The notes under the pieces are model-generated. The model worked only from the letters and a program-made list of their open reading frames with translations. It ran no database searches and was not told where the DNA came from. The position numbers and the translations under genes are program-made. A stretch of DNA of 64,000 nt from Oxalobacteraceae bacterium (GTDB lineage Bacteria; Pseudomonadota; Gammaproteobacteria; Burkholderiales; Burkholderiaceae_D): contig JAIXXN010000061.1 of the NCBI GenBank assembly GCA_027490725.1, positions 1 through 64,000 of the forward strand, written 5' to 3'. Below, piece by piece: positions 50,113 to 64,000 of this stretch; the stretch's first letter is position 1, and every line of letters begins with the position of its first letter.

Positions 50113-51251
50113 ATGAAAATTCGTCGTTGCGCCGTGCTGTACATTGAACCCCGCGAAACGCTGGCGATCGACTGGGCCGCCCTATTTGCGGGCAACAGCA
50201 CCCTGGCAGCCAGCCACCACTGGCTGGCACTGGCACCGCATCTGGATCGCGAAATCACCCTTGATCAGCAACAGCTGATGGCGCTTGGCAGCATCAGCCA
50301 GACCCTGTGGTGCGAACGGCAGGCCTGTGCCGAGCGCTGCGGCGAGGCCGTCATCACCAGCCTGCTGGAACTCGGACTGCTGGTGAGTCAGGACCCAGCC
50401 TACGCCGCCCTGCGCGCCCGCGATGACACGCTGCGCGCGCTGCACTGGCGCCCCCTATCAGCACTGGCGCACACCTTCAGCCGCTGGCAGCAGGTAGGCG
50501 CCGATACCGGCATGAGCGCACCCAGTTTCCAGCAATTGCTGGACCAGTACGGACCACCGCCTGCCCCCACGGCCAGCCATCGCGGTTGCGGCGCGCCGCT
50601 AGCACTGCCCGCTGCCGCCAGCGGCCTACTCGACGCGGCGCTCCTGCAGCGTTACACGGGGCGTAATTTCGATCCACAAGCAACGCTGGCGCTACCACTG
50701 CTGGCGCGCCTGCTGCAACGCAGCTTCGGTGCGCAGGCCGTGCGTGACATGGGGCCGCAGGTACAGGTCATGAAAAAAACCAGTCCCTCCGGCGGCAGCC
50801 TGCACCCGATCGAGGCCTACCTGCTGGTGCAGCGGGTCGACGGTGTGGCACCGGGCTGGTACTACTACCAGCCGATTGCGCATACCCTGCAACCATTGCG
50901 GCTGCTGGAACGGGATCAGGCTGCCGCGCTGGCCATGCAGATGCTGGCCGACCAGCACTGGTTCGCCAACGCACCCGTGCAGATCGTGATGGTGGCGCGC
51001 ATGGAGCGCAACTACTGGAAATACCGCAACCACCAGAAAGCCTACAAGGTGCTGGGGCTGGATGCCGGCCACCTGTCACAAACCTTCTATCTGCTGTGTT
51101 CCGAAGCAGGCCTGCCGGCCTTCGTCACGGCCGCCGTCAATGACGTGGTGGTCGAGCAGGCGCTGGAACTCGACCATTTACAGCATGCCGTGATGGCCGT
51201 GTGCGGTTGCGGCGCCGCCGCTGAGGGCGCCCGCAACATGGTCGAACTGCG

Positions 51252-51276
<25 letters not shown>
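50113..51276 (+). CDS. SagB-type (nitroreductase-fold) peptide maturation dehydrogenase
   Basis: 387 aa. The N-terminal part (about 1-165) carries a possible precursor-binding region. The C-terminal nitroreductase-like domain contains YTGRNFDPQATLALPLLARLLQRSF, KKTSPSGGSLHPIEAYLLVQ (the SGGxxHP/FMN-binding motif of SagB/thiazoline oxidases), APGWYYYQP and RMERNYWKYRNHQKAYKVLGLDAGHLSQ. It would oxidise azoline or a peptide backbone using FMN. It resembles what I recall as the putative peptide maturation dehydrogenase family. Its 3' end overlaps the convergent hybrid-kinase gene by 25 bp. The ATG has no clear ribosome-binding site. Confidence 0.8.
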
Positions 51277-56279
<5,003 letters not shown>

Positions 56280-56528
56280 CAACGTGGAACCGCCTAGCCT
56301 GCTAAAGGTTGTCCCATGTCTGATGTCAATGGGATTGCGCCCCAAAGCATACGGAATTGTTTGCCGCCTGTCTATTTTTGAGCTGTGTATCTGACTGTTA
56401 CGCCGCTGTTACCTGTCGACACTAGCCCTTGCCCCCCCTCTGCAGCGATAGTACCTTAGCTGCATGACAACATTTGCTTGTGCAGCGAGCGCCTACTCGC
56501 TCCTAACAACTCACACTAGGGATCCACC

Positions 56529-57131
56529 ATGAACATTCTGCAAAAAGCTGCAATCGGCCTATCGCTGGCCGCTTCGCTCGCCGCACCGGCGCACGCCGAT
56601 GTGACCCAGTCGCTGTCGCACTCCGGCACCGACCAGTACGCCTGGGTGAATCCCGGCATCCTCGATCTGGGCGGCGTCACACTGGCCAGCGGCACCAAGG
56701 GTATTTACGCGCTGACCAGCCTGTCAACGCTGGTCGATCAGGGCTGGGGCTACACCGATCCGTCGAATGGCGTGTTCATCGGCCTGTTCCAGGGCAGCAC
56801 CAATGTCTACAGCTTCCTGGCCGCCGGTTCCAGCCATGACTGGGCCACCCAGTCCTTCAATATCGCCGATAACAACGCGGTGTTCTACGGCCTGAATGCG
56901 GCCCTGAGCGGTCTGACCGAAAACGCCGCCACCCCGCTGAGCCTGCGCATGTACACCGATGCCTGGGGCTATCCGGGCTGGGAACTGCACACCCGCGACA
57001 ATTCCTTCTCGGTCACCTCGGGCGTCACCCCCGTACCTGAGCCGGAAACCTATGCGATGCTGCTGGCAGGTCTGGGCCTGACGGCGATGTTCGCACGGCG
57101 TCGCAAAAACGCCGCTGAAGCACAGAAATAA
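56529..57131 (+). CDS. PEP-CTERM secreted protein
   Basis: 200 aa. There is a signal peptide (cleavage after PAHA), then a beta-rich domain (DQYAWVNPGILDLGGVTL, SLRMYTDAWGYPGWELH). The C-terminus is TPVPEPETYAMLLAGLGLTA followed by MFARRRKNAAEAQK, a classic PEP-CTERM signal (PEPxTYAM, TM helix, Arg cluster). Exosortase would cleave at PEP and release or anchor the protein, usually in an exopolysaccharide-forming biofilm. No exosortase gene is in the window. It is monocistronic. Confidence 0.93.
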   Translation: MNILQKAAIGLSLAASLAAPAHADVTQSLSHSGTDQYAWVNPGILDLGGVTLASGTKGIYALTSLSTLVDQGWGYTDPSNGVFIGLFQGSTNVYSFLAAGSSHDWATQSFNIADNNAVFYGLNAALSGLTENAATPLSLRMYTDAWGYPGWELHTRDNSFSVTSGVTPVPEPETYAMLLAGLGLTAMFARRRKNAAEAQK

Positions 57132-57152
57132 AGCAGGGTAATCCCCGCTGCG

Positions 57153-57200
57153 ATGGCGGGACATGGTCGACGCGCAGTCTAGTCGAGCACGTCCCGCCAT
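57153..57200. terminator. Large inverted repeat between convergent genes
   Basis: ATGGCGGGACATGGTCGAC (57153-57171) and GTCGAGCACGTCCCGCCAT (57182-57200) pair over 17 of 19 positions with a 10-nt loop. It lies between the PEP-CTERM gene and the winged-helix gene, where a bidirectional terminator is expected, though no T-run follows. It could also be an extragenic repeat. Confidence 0.5.
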
Positions 57201-57243
57201 GCGGCTTGCACGTCACGCCAGCATCAGCCGGCGCGCGCCGCGC

Positions 57244-58011
57244 TCATGCGCCCTGGGCAGCAGACCAGCGTAGTGCCGATGGTGTGAGATGGCGCTGCAA
57301 GCCGCTACAAATATCCGCGGCCAGCGCTGCCTGCAAGGCCATATCGCGTTCGCCGACAGCGTCGAATTGCGCCACCCATGCGATGCGGCCGGCGCGGATC
57401 AAACGCAGCGAGGCACGCACCCGTTGATGCTCGAGGCGGATACTGCCGTCCAGCTGGTAGCCCGCCTCGCCAGCCGCCAAGCCTTCCACGGCCGGCGCTT
57501 CTACCGCCCGACCGAAGATCTGGAACAGGCGCGTGGCAAGTTCCTCGTCGAGCCCTGAGACGAAGCCGGCACTCCCTTCCACCTGGCTCAAGTCGCGCAG
57601 CGGCGCTAATTGCAAACGCAGCCGCGAGTCGACCCCACTGCGCGCAGTCACCGGTCCCAATTGAGGGAGATAGCCACCCCGGGGAATCTCGATGCGCAGC
57701 GCTGCCGGGACTTGTGCCATGCGGTAGTAGGCACCCAGACGCTCGCGTAAGCGGCCCATCTGGACCCGCACCACCGGATCGGCGGCCGTGTCATATTGCT
57801 GCGGATCGCGCCGGAACACCGCCAGACCGATGCCGTACTCACACAGCTGCTCACGCTTGCCATCAAGCATGGCATCGACCAGAAACATCAACAGCTGACG
57901 CATGCGCGGCGCCTTCGCAAACGCAGGGCTAGCCAATACCAGCGCCGCTGCTTCGCGCAGCCGTTGCGCATACGGCAAGCCGCGCGCCACTTCTTCAAGC
58001 CGTGTATCCAT
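57244..58011 (-). CDS. Winged-helix DNA-binding regulator
   Basis: 255 aa from the ATG at 58011, five bases after GGAGG; an ATG one codon upstream is too close. Residues about 25-115 (MRQLLMFLVDAMLDGK, GIGLAVFRRDPQQYDTAADPVVRVQMGRLRERLGAYYR, IEIPRGGYLPQL) match the winged-helix of TolB-linked or CadC-like regulators. The C-terminal half (SGLDEELATRLFQIFGRAVEAP, GYQLDGSIRLEHQRVRASLRLI, ADICSGLQ) has the TolB-N-like fold used by adenylate-cyclase-type regulators. There is no TM helix, so it is probably cytoplasmic. The target is unknown; it is convergent with a PEP-CTERM gene. Confidence 0.8.
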   Translation of the reverse strand: MDTRLEEVARGLPYAQRLREAAALVLASPAFAKAPRMRQLLMFLVDAMLDGKREQLCEYGIGLAVFRRDPQQYDTAADPVVRVQMGRLRERLGAYYRMAQVPAALRIEIPRGGYLPQLGPVTARSGVDSRLRLQLAPLRDLSQVEGSAGFVSGLDEELATRLFQIFGRAVEAPAVEGLAAGEAGYQLDGSIRLEHQRVRASLRLIRAGRIAWVAQFDAVGERDMALQAALAADICSGLQRHLTPSALRWSAAQGA

Positions 58012-58642
58012 CATGCCTCCAGAGCGGAAAACGTTCCTCAACGCACACCCAGCAGACTGAACATTCGGGTGCAGCGGCCTGGCCGATGCACGCATCGCCC
58101 TTCAGGGACATTGTGAAGATCAGCCACCAACAGCGGCCGGAATAGCTCAGCAGGTAGCAACTGACTTGCCTGAATACGCGACTAGCCTTCTACTTACAGC
58201 GTAACATCCTTCGAACGCCGCAACATACGTGAATACTCACATTCCTCGAAAATCCGCCTCTCGCGCCGAGCCGGCAAAAAACTGCCTAAGCGATTCAGGT
58301 ACTCGACATGACCTTAGCGGGAACAATGCAATACCCGGCCTAAGCAAACCGCCAATGCATCCGGCCGGTTCAAGGTGATCATTCGACGCCGACCCACCAC
58401 TGCGGGATAGGATAAAAACATGTGGTAACGTTAGCTTTTTTTGTTTAGAATCGTTCGCACGGAAATTCTTCAACCCGAAACTGCATCGCGTAATGACGAC
58501 GGACACGATCCGGCCCCGTTCACAGCATATTTTCCGTATCGATGCTGAATCAGCAATCACACCAGCACTGCAGCGCGACGGCGCCGCGCGCCTCACTATG
58601 ACCAGAATCGCTGCCAGTCCAGCGCAGCAACAAGGAGACCAG
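58012..58642. other. Long intergenic region upstream of the DUF2264 gene
   Basis: This 630-bp gap lies between the leftward winged-helix gene and the DUF2264 gene. TAGAAT near 58446-58451 is a weak -10 candidate for the DUF2264 gene, without a good -35. I see no ORF of credible composition and no tRNA or repeat. It could hold regulatory sites for the winged-helix protein. Confidence 0.35.
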
Positions 58643-59896
58643 ATGCAACGACGTAAATTTTTCAGCACCGTGATCGGCTGCGCCGGGGCTAGTCAGGCCT
58701 GGGCTTCCGGCATCCTGTCGGCGCCACCGCGCGTGGGACAGGAACGTGAATATCAGCTAGCCCTGCTGGCAAAAATGGCCCTCCCCGTACTCGAGAATAT
58801 GGCGGCCGGCACGCTGAAAAAGAATTTCCGGATCGAGTACAGCCCGATCTGGCGCGATCGCGCAGCCGAGGTGTGCTACCTCGAATGCTTCGCCAGGCTG
58901 CTCGCCGGGATCGCACCATGGCTAGCCCTGCCGGACGATCACAGCAGCGAAGGCCAGCTACGTCAGCGCATCCGCACACTCGCCGTCACCAGTCTGGCCA
59001 ATGCCGTCAATCCGGACCACCCGGACTACCTGGCCTGGCGCGCCGGCAGCCAGACGCTGGTCGATTCCGCCTATTTGTGTAACGCCTTGCTGCGCGCGCC
59101 CAAGGCGCTCTGGGAACCGCTCGATGCCGTCAGCAAAGCGCGCCTGATCGCCGAAATTCAAGGCGCCCGTCGCTATGAACTGCCGTACAACAACTGGGTG
59201 CTGTTTGCCTCCATGAACGAGGCATGGCTACTCTCGATCGGTGAGCAGGCCGACCTGCTGCGTCTCAACACGGGCTTACGCAAGGCACAGGAATGGTATG
59301 CGGGAGATGGCTGGCTCAAAGATGGCGACAGCTTCCACTTCGACTACTATAACTCCTACGTAATGTGGCCGATGATTCTGGAAATACTCCAGCAAGTGGA
59401 AAAAGCCGGACAGCGCGTGTTCCTCGAACCGGCAGCGCGGCTCACCGAGCAAGCCTTGAAGCGCACCCAGCGTTATTGCGAACATCTGGAACGTCTGATC
59501 TCGCCGGAAGGGTGTTATCCGACCATAGGCCGTTCGCTCACTTATCGCACGGCCGCGCTCCAGCCGCTGGCCCTGCTTGCCCTGCAGAAAAAGCTGCCTG
59601 CCTCGCTGCCAGAGGGGCAGGTGCGCGCCGCCCTGCACGCGGTGCATCAGTCGATCTGGCGCCACCCGTCCAATTTCACAAGCGACGGTTTCCTGACGCT
59701 GGGTTTTGCCGGTCACAATCCGCAGCTGGCTGACTGGTACTCGAACAGTGGCAGCATGTACATTGCATCGACCGGCCTGCTGGCACTGGGCTTACCCGCA
59801 GACGATAGTTTCTGGCGCAGCCCGGCACTGGACTGGACCCAGAAACGCGCCTATGCGGGCCAACCGTTCGACAAGGACTACGCCGTCGACTATTGA
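58643..59896 (+). CDS. DUF2264-family protein (putative polysaccharide-degrading enzyme)
   Basis: 417 aa from the ATG at 58643, with AAGGAG 6 nt upstream. It starts MQRRKFFSTVIGCAGASQAWAS, a twin-arginine-type signal, so it may be exported folded. The body matches DUF2264: YSPIWRDRAAEVCYLECFARLLAGIAPWL, ELPYNNWVLFASMNEAWLL, GWLKDGDSFHFDYYNSYVMWPM. It is predicted to be an alpha/alpha-barrel with likely glycosidase or lyase activity on uronic acid- or rhamnose-containing chains (family inference). It is convergent with the beta-helix lipoprotein, which points to polysaccharide metabolism at this locus. Confidence 0.82.
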   Translation: MQRRKFFSTVIGCAGASQAWASGILSAPPRVGQEREYQLALLAKMALPVLENMAAGTLKKNFRIEYSPIWRDRAAEVCYLECFARLLAGIAPWLALPDDHSSEGQLRQRIRTLAVTSLANAVNPDHPDYLAWRAGSQTLVDSAYLCNALLRAPKALWEPLDAVSKARLIAEIQGARRYELPYNNWVLFASMNEAWLLSIGEQADLLRLNTGLRKAQEWYAGDGWLKDGDSFHFDYYNSYVMWPMILEILQQVEKAGQRVFLEPAARLTEQALKRTQRYCEHLERLISPEGCYPTIGRSLTYRTAALQPLALLALQKKLPASLPEGQVRAALHAVHQSIWRHPSNFTSDGFLTLGFAGHNPQLADWYSNSGSMYIASTGLLALGLPADDSFWRSPALDWTQKRAYAGQPFDKDYAVDY

Positions 59897-59931
59897 GTTG
59901 CACCGGCCGGGAGCGTCACCCCGTCCGAAAA

Positions 59932-59970
59932 AAACAAGGAGGGAGGGCGGCACGCCCTCCCTCCTTGTTT
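59932..59970. terminator. Strong bidirectional terminator
   Basis: AAACAAGGAGGGAGGGCG (59932-59949) pairs perfectly over 18 bp with 59953-59970, with a 3-nt loop. It is AT-flanked on both sides (A-run left, TTT right), so it can terminate the DUF2264 gene (+) and the beta-helix gene (-), whose stop codon overlaps it at 59969-59971. Confidence 0.85.
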
Positions 59971-61630
59971 ATGGTCTGGCGCGCTGCCGATAGGCATGCT
60001 GGCGGAAACCGGAACGGACCTGCCATTGCCGCAGCAATGCATCGATTCTCGCCGCCGGCATCGGCACCGACAGATTGCCCGGCACATCGCCGTAGCCCGA
60101 CACCATGTTAGCCTGCCAGCTGACCGCCGCGCCGGCAGCGGGCTTGCTGCGCTCGTGCAGCAGATAGCCCGCACCGGCGCGATTGACCACCACATTCTCG
60201 CGCAGTTGCAGCCGGTCCGGCGTCGGATAATCATGTACCTCCAGCAGCGCCACGGCAGCACTGGATACGATCAGGTTAGCCCGCACCAGCGCGTCGTCGA
60301 GGCCTGCCACCAGAATCGCGCGCCGACCATCATTGAGGCTCAGATTGTTTTCCACCACGGCAGCGGTGACCATTGCCTGATGTCCCAGACCGTCCTGTCC
60401 GCAAGCGCAGAACAGCACCAGCCCGCCAGCATTATCATGGCTGTAGTTGGCAACAATGCGGGTGTTGCGGGTCCCCATATCGGCATCGAAGGCCATGCCG
60501 TCTGCGGACTTCTCTCCCGCCTGCAAGCGCACGCCATGCACTTCGTTGTATTGAAACAGTGCCTCGTCGGTGTTGATCGCCCAGACCCCGGCACTATTGC
60601 CCGGCGCCCGCATCCAGATATCGTAGACCAGATTCGATGCCACCACCGGTCCTTGGGCAGTGCGCACGATGATGCCATCGCCGCCGATATCATGGACCCG
60701 GTTATTCCGGATATGCAGCCCGGTAGTGGGGAAAAACTCCTGATCCCGCAACGCGACACCATGGTTCTTGTAGGGCGGGTAATCGCCGCAGGGGGCTCCC
60801 CCGGCCCGGCACATCCACGCCGAACGATTGGAAATGCCGATGCCGTCGACATGGAAGACCTCGCTATTTTCGATCAGCACATCGGCAAAGCGGGTCGGTT
60901 GACCGGGCTGATCTGGCATTTCATCCTGACGCGTCACCTCGAACAGAATGCCGCCAGTCGCTTTGTAGGCGAGCGCCTGACCAGGCCGATCCTGCAGATA
61001 GCCATGCACGTGGTGCACATACACATTGTCGATCCGGTAGTGCTGTCCCACCCCGAAATTCTCGAGCTGTACCAGCAAGCCTACCCGGCCACCTTCCTGC
61101 ACTCCGTCATTGCTCAGTTCCAGATCACGAATTTCCCAGTGATCGACATTAAAAAGATGCAGCGCGGCGCGCTGTTCCGACGCTGACGCAGCGCGGCACA
61201 AGGACACATAGGGACTGATACCCTGCGCGGTGCGGTGCGCAGCGCTCAGTTGCTGCAGCGGGTCCGCACGGAAGTCGCGACAGCCGGCCGCAATGACCGG
61301 ACGCGGCAGACTGCGTGCACCATAACTATCGACCACAATCGGGGCTCCTTCGCGCCCTGAGCTACCGGCTGCAGGACGGAAGCTGCCATAACAGACGCTA
61401 CCGCGCTTAAAACGGATCCGGCTGCCCGGCTGCAAAACCCGGGCACTCAGTGCCTCAAGATTGTTCAGCGGGGCCGCGCGGCTACCATCTCCGCCGATGC
61501 TGCCCGGCGCAGCACAATCCACATATAGCGTGGTGGTAGTGGTAGTGATGGTGGTAGTGGTGGCGGCAGCGCAGCCCGCCTGTAGACTGAGTGTTGCCAG
61601 CAATAGCAGTGCCGGACGCAAGATCTGCAT
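59969..61630 (-). CDS. Beta-helix lipoprotein (putative polysaccharide lyase-like)
   Basis: 553 aa. Lipoprotein signal with LQAGC (LLATLSLQAGCAAA), followed by a Thr run (TTTTITTTTTT, about 24-34). LYVDCAAPGSIGGDGSRAAPL leads into right-handed parallel beta-helix coils (VGLLVQLENFGVGQHYRIDNVYVHHVHG, IRNNRVHDIGGDGIIVRTAQG, VASNLVYDIWMRAPG). This architecture is typical of NosD/PL6-type polysaccharide-binding or -degrading proteins. Catalytic residues cannot be assigned by eye. It is convergent with the DUF2264 gene and downstream of a TonB receptor on the same strand, with a terminator between them. Confidence 0.8.
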   Translation of the reverse strand: MQILRPALLLLATLSLQAGCAAATTTTITTTTTTLYVDCAAPGSIGGDGSRAAPLNNLEALSARVLQPGSRIRFKRGSVCYGSFRPAAGSSGREGAPIVVDSYGARSLPRPVIAAGCRDFRADPLQQLSAAHRTAQGISPYVSLCRAASASEQRAALHLFNVDHWEIRDLELSNDGVQEGGRVGLLVQLENFGVGQHYRIDNVYVHHVHGYLQDRPGQALAYKATGGILFEVTRQDEMPDQPGQPTRFADVLIENSEVFHVDGIGISNRSAWMCRAGGAPCGDYPPYKNHGVALRDQEFFPTTGLHIRNNRVHDIGGDGIIVRTAQGPVVASNLVYDIWMRAPGNSAGVWAINTDEALFQYNEVHGVRLQAGEKSADGMAFDADMGTRNTRIVANYSHDNAGGLVLFCACGQDGLGHQAMVTAAVVENNLSLNDGRRAILVAGLDDALVRANLIVSSAAVALLEVHDYPTPDRLQLRENVVVNRAGAGYLLHERSKPAAGAAVSWQANMVSGYGDVPGNLSVPMPAARIDALLRQWQVRSGFRQHAYRQRARP

Positions 61631-61690
61631 AGAGGAGCCTTTCGATAGATCACCCGACGCTCGCGCGGCTCGGAGACGGCAAGCGTTGCG

Positions 61691-61727
61691 AAAACAAAAA
61701 AGCGTTCAGGGCCGCAGCTCTGAACGC
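61691..61727 (-). terminator. Terminator of the TonB-dependent receptor
   Basis: On the minus strand GCGTTCAG, a 10-nt loop, CTGAACGC and TTTTTTGTTTT: an 8-bp perfect stem plus a long T-rich run, about 57 nt after the stop at 61784. It should separate the receptor from the beta-helix gene. Confidence 0.88.
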
Positions 61728-61783
61728 AAGAGAGAGTTGCCTCTCCCACTGGAACTTTATACCTCAAGCCGCGTGGATAGCGA

Positions 61784-64000
61784 TCAGAACGCCATATCGG
61801 CACGCATGGCGAAGTAGCGCTGATAGTCGCGTGCCGGGGTCCAGTTGGTGGTATTTACCGCCAGCAGCTGGTTCGGTGCACGGCTACTCCAGGTACCGTT
61901 GGCCCAGTTGTTCAGCAGGCCAACTGCGTAGGACTTGTTGAACACGTTATTCACCATAAACGACAGCTTGAAGGTATCTTTCTTGTCCTTGAAGCCGGCG
62001 CCCAGATTCAGAATGCCGTAGCTGCCCAGAATCGTCATCGGATCCTGATTCAGACTGAACTGGACTGCGCTCTGCCAGCGATACGCCGCAGTGACAAAGG
62101 CGTCATAGCTACCGACATTGCCGATGTCATACTGACCACCAAGGTTGAGCTTGTACTTGGGCGCATTGGGCATGGTTGCACCAGCCAGATTCTGCACTGA
62201 CGCATTGTTGTACTTGGGATTCGGCGCACAGTTACCACCCGGCACGGCGGCATTACCGGCCGCATTGAGCACGCTGTAGCAAGGACCATTTTCAAAGTCG
62301 GCAATTTCGGCACGGGTGTAGGCAAACGCCGCATTGACGCTGAGTGGACGGCTGACACGCCAGTTCAGATCGGCCTCCAGCCCGCTGGTACGCAGCGCAC
62401 CGATGCTATGCAGGGTGGTACGGAAAGTACCGTCCGGATCGAGGAAACCGGCCGACTGCTGGAAGCCGGTGAAGTTGGTGCGGAACGCCGCCAGATCGAG
62501 TGCCATGCGGTTTTCCAGCAAGCTCAGTTTCAGGCCGGCCTCAATGTTGCGGGCATTCTCGCCCGGCACTGGCTGCGACTTGGCCACCGCGCCGGTGAAG
62601 GAACTGGTCAGGTCATACGCCAGACCCTTGTGGCCGGTCGAATAGGTCAGGTAAGCGAGTGTCGCAGCATCCAGATGGTGTTCCAGACCGACCTTGCCGG
62701 TAACCTTGGTCTCGCTATTATCGCCGCGCAGCGCCTCGGTCAGCACACGGCTGGTGGCCGGTGGTGGCGTGTAGCGATTGAAGGTATAGCCGATGTCTTC
62801 CTTGTTGTAGCGCAGCCCCAGCAGCACGCCGGTCTGTGGCGTCAGGTCGTAATTCGCCTGTCCGAAAATCGCGGTGTTGGTGTTGTAGGCGGTCGAGGCC
62901 CAATCCGTCACATAGGTAGTGATGGGTGCACGGGTCAGTTCGCGACCCAGATCATTCTTTGCGTAGAACAGCCCGCCGACATAGCGCAGCGCGCCCTTCT
63001 CCGGCGAAGTCAGGCGGAACTCCTGCGTTTTCGAGCGCGCATCGAACTGACCGTACTGGTACAGGCCACCACTGAAACCACTGGGCTTGCCATTCACCAG
63101 CATGGCGCTCAGCACATCGCTGTCGGTCGCGTCACCATCCTGGAAATCGCTCATCTTGTAATGCGACCACGAGCTCACCGAGGTGAAGGTGTGGTGGGCC
63201 AGCGGACCATTGTCATCGAAGTTGTAGACCACCTTGACGCCGACGCCGCGGTCTTCTGCGCGGCCACCGGCCGGATAGTCATTGCGCACGTTGACATTGC
63301 CGGGGCCGGGGCTGATGCCCTTCAACAGCGTCGACGCTGGCAGCTGCGCAATATTCTGGTATAGGCCGCCAGGCGTCATCGAGGAAAACGGCGAAACGCA
63401 GCAGTTGTTGACGAAATTCGCTGCGTGCGGGCTGACCACGACCTGCAGGTTGTCGCTCGGGCTCCATTCCAGCTTGCCGGTCAGGTTGTTATCACGCATG
63501 CCGTTGAGGCGTCCACCATCGGCCAGATTTTTCACCACCCCGCCGAAATCACTCTTGCTAACTGCCAGACGCATGCGCAGCGTATCGCTCAGGGCGCCAG
63601 ACAGCGCACCGCGCACCCGCCATTCGCCATCGCTCGACAGATAGGTCGAGGCACGGCTCTTCCAGCCCGCTTCAATCGGCTTGGTGGCAATATTGATGGC
63701 GCCAGCAATCGAGCTCTTACCCAGCATGGTGCTCTGCGGGCCTTTCAGTACTTCGATACGCTGCACATCGGCCAGATCCTTGAACGCATTCGCCTGCATC
63801 GCATACGGCACATCGTCGACCACCACTGCCACGTCGGCCTCCACACCGATCCCCAGCGAGAAGGTACCGATGCCGCGCATATTGATGCTGAAGTTGGCTG
63901 GCTGGGTACCGTAGCTCAGGGTCAGTGCTGGCGACAGGGCTGGCAGATCATCCAGACCACGCACATTGTTACGCTGGATGGTCGCATCGCTGAGGACCGT
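61784..64000 (-). CDS. TonB-dependent outer-membrane receptor (partial, 5' end beyond window)
   Basis: At least 739 residues run to the window edge, and the frame stays open to 64000. The plug domain is visible (ALSPALTLSYGTQPANFSINMRGIGTF, VAVVVDDVPYAMQANAFKDLADVQRIEVLKGPQSTMLGKSSIAGAINI), followed by a beta-barrel with repeated strands. The protein ends in RADMAF with terminal Phe. It imports an unknown substrate using the TonB-ExbB-ExbD energy system. The nearby polysaccharide-type genes suggest an oligosaccharide, while family-wide, siderophores or other small molecules are equally possible. The N-terminal signal and any TonB box lie outside the window. Confidence 0.92.
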   Translation of the reverse strand, partial: TVLSDATIQRNNVRGLDDLPALSPALTLSYGTQPANFSINMRGIGTFSLGIGVEADVAVVVDDVPYAMQANAFKDLADVQRIEVLKGPQSTMLGKSSIAGAINIATKPIEAGWKSRASTYLSSDGEWRVRGALSGALSDTLRMRLAVSKSDFGGVVKNLADGGRLNGMRDNNLTGKLEWSPSDNLQVVVSPHAANFVNNCCVSPFSSMTPGGLYQNIAQLPASTLLKGISPGPGNVNVRNDYPAGGRAEDRGVGVKVVYNFDDNGPLAHHTFTSVSSWSHYKMSDFQDGDATDSDVLSAMLVNGKPSGFSGGLYQYGQFDARSKTQEFRLTSPEKGALRYVGGLFYAKNDLGRELTRAPITTYVTDWASTAYNTNTAIFGQANYDLTPQTGVLLGLRYNKEDIGYTFNRYTPPPATSRVLTEALRGDNSETKVTGKVGLEHHLDAATLAYLTYSTGHKGLAYDLTSSFTGAVAKSQPVPGENARNIEAGLKLSLLENRMALDLAAFRTNFTGFQQSAGFLDPDGTFRTTLHSIGALRTSGLEADLNWRVSRPLSVNAAFAYTRAEIADFENGPCYSVLNAAGNAAVPGGNCAPNPKYNNASVQNLAGATMPNAPKYKLNLGGQYDIGNVGSYDAFVTAAYRWQSAVQFSLNQDPMTILGSYGILNLGAGFKDKKDTFKLSFMVNNVFNKSYAVGLLNNWANGTWSSRAPNQLLAVNTTNWTPARDYQRYFAMRADMAF

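Noticed and set aside
56280..56345. TTG at 56345 as the start of the giant kinase
   Set aside because: It would put 22 residues of low plausibility before the signal peptide; the GTG at 56279 gives a normal leader. Neither has a strong ribosome-binding site, so this is not settled.

Overview
The window looks like a chromosomal segment from a GC-rich, free-living, motile betaproteobacterium (Burkholderiales or Neisseriales; I cannot place it more finely). The indicators are a class I polyhydroxyalkanoate synthase, PEP-CTERM secreted proteins, a DadA/Lrp pair, many CACHE sensor kinases and c-di-GMP enzymes, a chemoreceptor, and an SbtA-type bicarbonate permease beside a LysR regulator. There is no phage, integron, CRISPR array or complete insertion sequence. 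Nearly all of the DNA is coding, and many genes overlap by the 4-nt ATGA type.

Layout. 0-1 kb: two identical tRNA-Arg(ACG) genes, a 75-aa orphan protein and a possible small RNA. 1-5 kb: a sensor-less histidine kinase, a receiver-GGDEF diguanylate cyclase, a small acidic protein, a NarX/DesK-type kinase and a secreted outer-membrane protein. 5.2-8.7 kb: an Lrp regulator divergent from dadA, an HDOD protein with an apparently leaderless promoter, and a two-TM protein. 8.8-13.2 kb: a three-gene operon of porin, periplasmic binding protein and CACHE-PAS-GGDEF-EAL protein. 13.5-21.9 kb: a signalling block with a chemoreceptor, an HD-GYP response regulator plus XRE protein, an unusual HTH-receiver protein, and an overlapping kinase, Hpt and hybrid-kinase operon.

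21.9-32.8 kb: phaC is divergent from a four-gene RbbA-type exporter operon, which is followed by a universal stress protein and a MaoC-phosphotransacetylase fusion. Three TTGAT-N4-ATCAA boxes sit at class II FNR/Anr positions upstream of these units, so this block is probably a low-oxygen regulon. 32.8-33.15 kb: two 151-bp elements with terminal inverted repeats. 33.15-37.7 kb: SbtA/LysR, a hypothetical gene, and TauE/LysR. 38-40.5 kb: a PEP-CTERM protein with an extra C-terminal domain, overlapping a PA-domain metalloprotease-like protein. 40.6-41.5 kb: HD-GYP with a zinc ribbon.

41.6-49.7 kb: a set resembling the light or photo-oxidative response clusters of other proteobacteria (chalcone-isomerase-like, MFS, DUF3833, DUF2459, FAD oxidoreductase, MerR/LitR-like, lipocalin, cryptochrome/photolyase). 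49.7-51.3 kb: a short leader-like peptide gene divergent from a SagB-type dehydrogenase, which is a minimal candidate system for making a modified peptide. 51.25-56.3 kb: a giant beta-propeller hybrid kinase. 56.5-64 kb: a PEP-CTERM protein, a winged-helix regulator, a DUF2264 protein, a beta-helix lipoprotein and the 3' part of a TonB-dependent receptor that runs off the window.
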